In this document: in pieces, positions 6,650 through 6,797 of the stretch
Numbering within the stretch: the stretch's first letter is position 1
Layout of the letters: each line of letters starts with the position of its first letter
NCBI GenBank assembly: GCA_905236665.1
Contig: CAJONF010000190.1
Coordinates: 1-6,797 of the forward strand
DNA length: 6,797 bases
Direction: 5' to 3'
Origin: an uncultured Selenomonadaceae bacterium
GTDB taxonomy: Bacteria; Bacillota; Negativicutes; Selenomonadales; Selenomonadaceae
Position numbers and translations under genes: made by a program
The notes under the pieces: model-generated
What the model saw: the letters and a program-made list of their open reading frames with translations, nothing else
What the model was told of the DNA's origin: nothing
Databases searched by the model: none

Positions 6650-6797
6650 TTACAAAAAGTTATAAAAACCTTTATGTCCCATTCCTGCTTCGCCGCGTCC
6701 GCTTTTGCCAAGGCTACTCGCGTTTTTTCGACGCTCCACAGGCTTAAATTCCCCGCTAACGTACGGGTACATATGCAGGTTTTCTTGAAAGTGAAAC
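6650..6797 (-). CDS. C-terminal end of a gene cut by the right edge, possibly an IS200/IS605-type TnpB
   Basis: The minus strand is open from the window edge to TAA at 6650-6652, giving 48 residues ending in GFYNFL. The fragment contains SGEFKPVERRKNASS and later SGRGEAGMGHKG. A 'PVE' block followed about 20 residues later by 'EAG' or 'KQE', with the DNA word GAAGCAGGAA beneath it (6692-6701), is the pattern I know from the variable tail of TnpB (OrfB) proteins of IS200/IS605/IS1341 elements, where the same DNA also encodes the 3' part of the omega RNA. The RuvC and zinc-finger parts that would prove this lie outside the window. An imperfect small hairpin at 6656-6673 overlaps the end of the frame. 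The stop is only 23 bases before the next gene's TTG. Other identities remain possible. Confidence 0.45.
   Translation of the reverse strand, partial: FHFQENLHMYPYVSGEFKPVERRKNASSLGKSGRGEAGMGHKGFYNFL

Noticed and set aside
6674..6797. A plus-strand frame from ATG at 6674 that is open to the right edge
   Set aside because: It has no ribosome binding site and a composition without recognisable motif, while the opposite frame has TnpB-like features and fits the direction of the next gene.

Overview
The window looks like ordinary chromosomal DNA from an anaerobic, Gram-negative-type Firmicute, most likely of the Negativicutes/Selenomonadales. This rests on the general feel of the FabF and DnaE sequences, on an exported small protein of a style I associate with that group, on strong GGAGG ribosome binding sites and on frequent TTG starts. 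The taxonomic call is an inference, not a proof. Base use mixes A/T-tracts with GCG-rich codons evenly across all the genes, so nothing in the main block looks recently acquired.

Layout: (1) 1-2543, minus strand: the first 847 codons of dnaE, the replicative DNA polymerase III alpha subunit, cut by the left edge. (2) 2544-2652: a short divergent promoter region. (3) 2653-3279, plus: a complete LysE/RhtB-type exporter. (4) 3280-3338: a near-consensus sigma-70 promoter and ribosome binding site, leading into (5) 3339-4583, plus: fabF, the elongating 3-oxoacyl-ACP synthase II. (6) 4584-4654: a bidirectional intrinsic terminator between convergent genes. (7) 4655-5896, minus: a HI0933/YhiN/BaiN-family FAD enzyme. 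(8) 5897-5960: a strong terminator placed directly against the ribosome binding site of gene 7. (9) 5961-6626, minus: an exported protein of unknown function. (10) 6650-6797, minus: the last 48 codons of a gene entering from the right edge, with features of an IS200/IS605-type TnpB tail.

The genes do not form one pathway. DnaE is replication, FabF is fatty-acid elongation, and the exporter and flavoprotein are stand-alone metabolic genes. Transcription units appear to be dnaE alone leftwards, the exporter rightwards, fabF rightwards from its own promoter, and leftwards the exported protein, with or without readthrough into the flavoprotein. No gap of more than 300 bases lacks a gene. I see no tRNA, rRNA, CRISPR array, riboswitch or phage gene. 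I did not find a convincing new multi-gene system. The most interesting points are the possible TnpB/omega-RNA end at the right edge, the terminator that abuts the flavoprotein ribosome binding site, and the uncharacterised exported protein.
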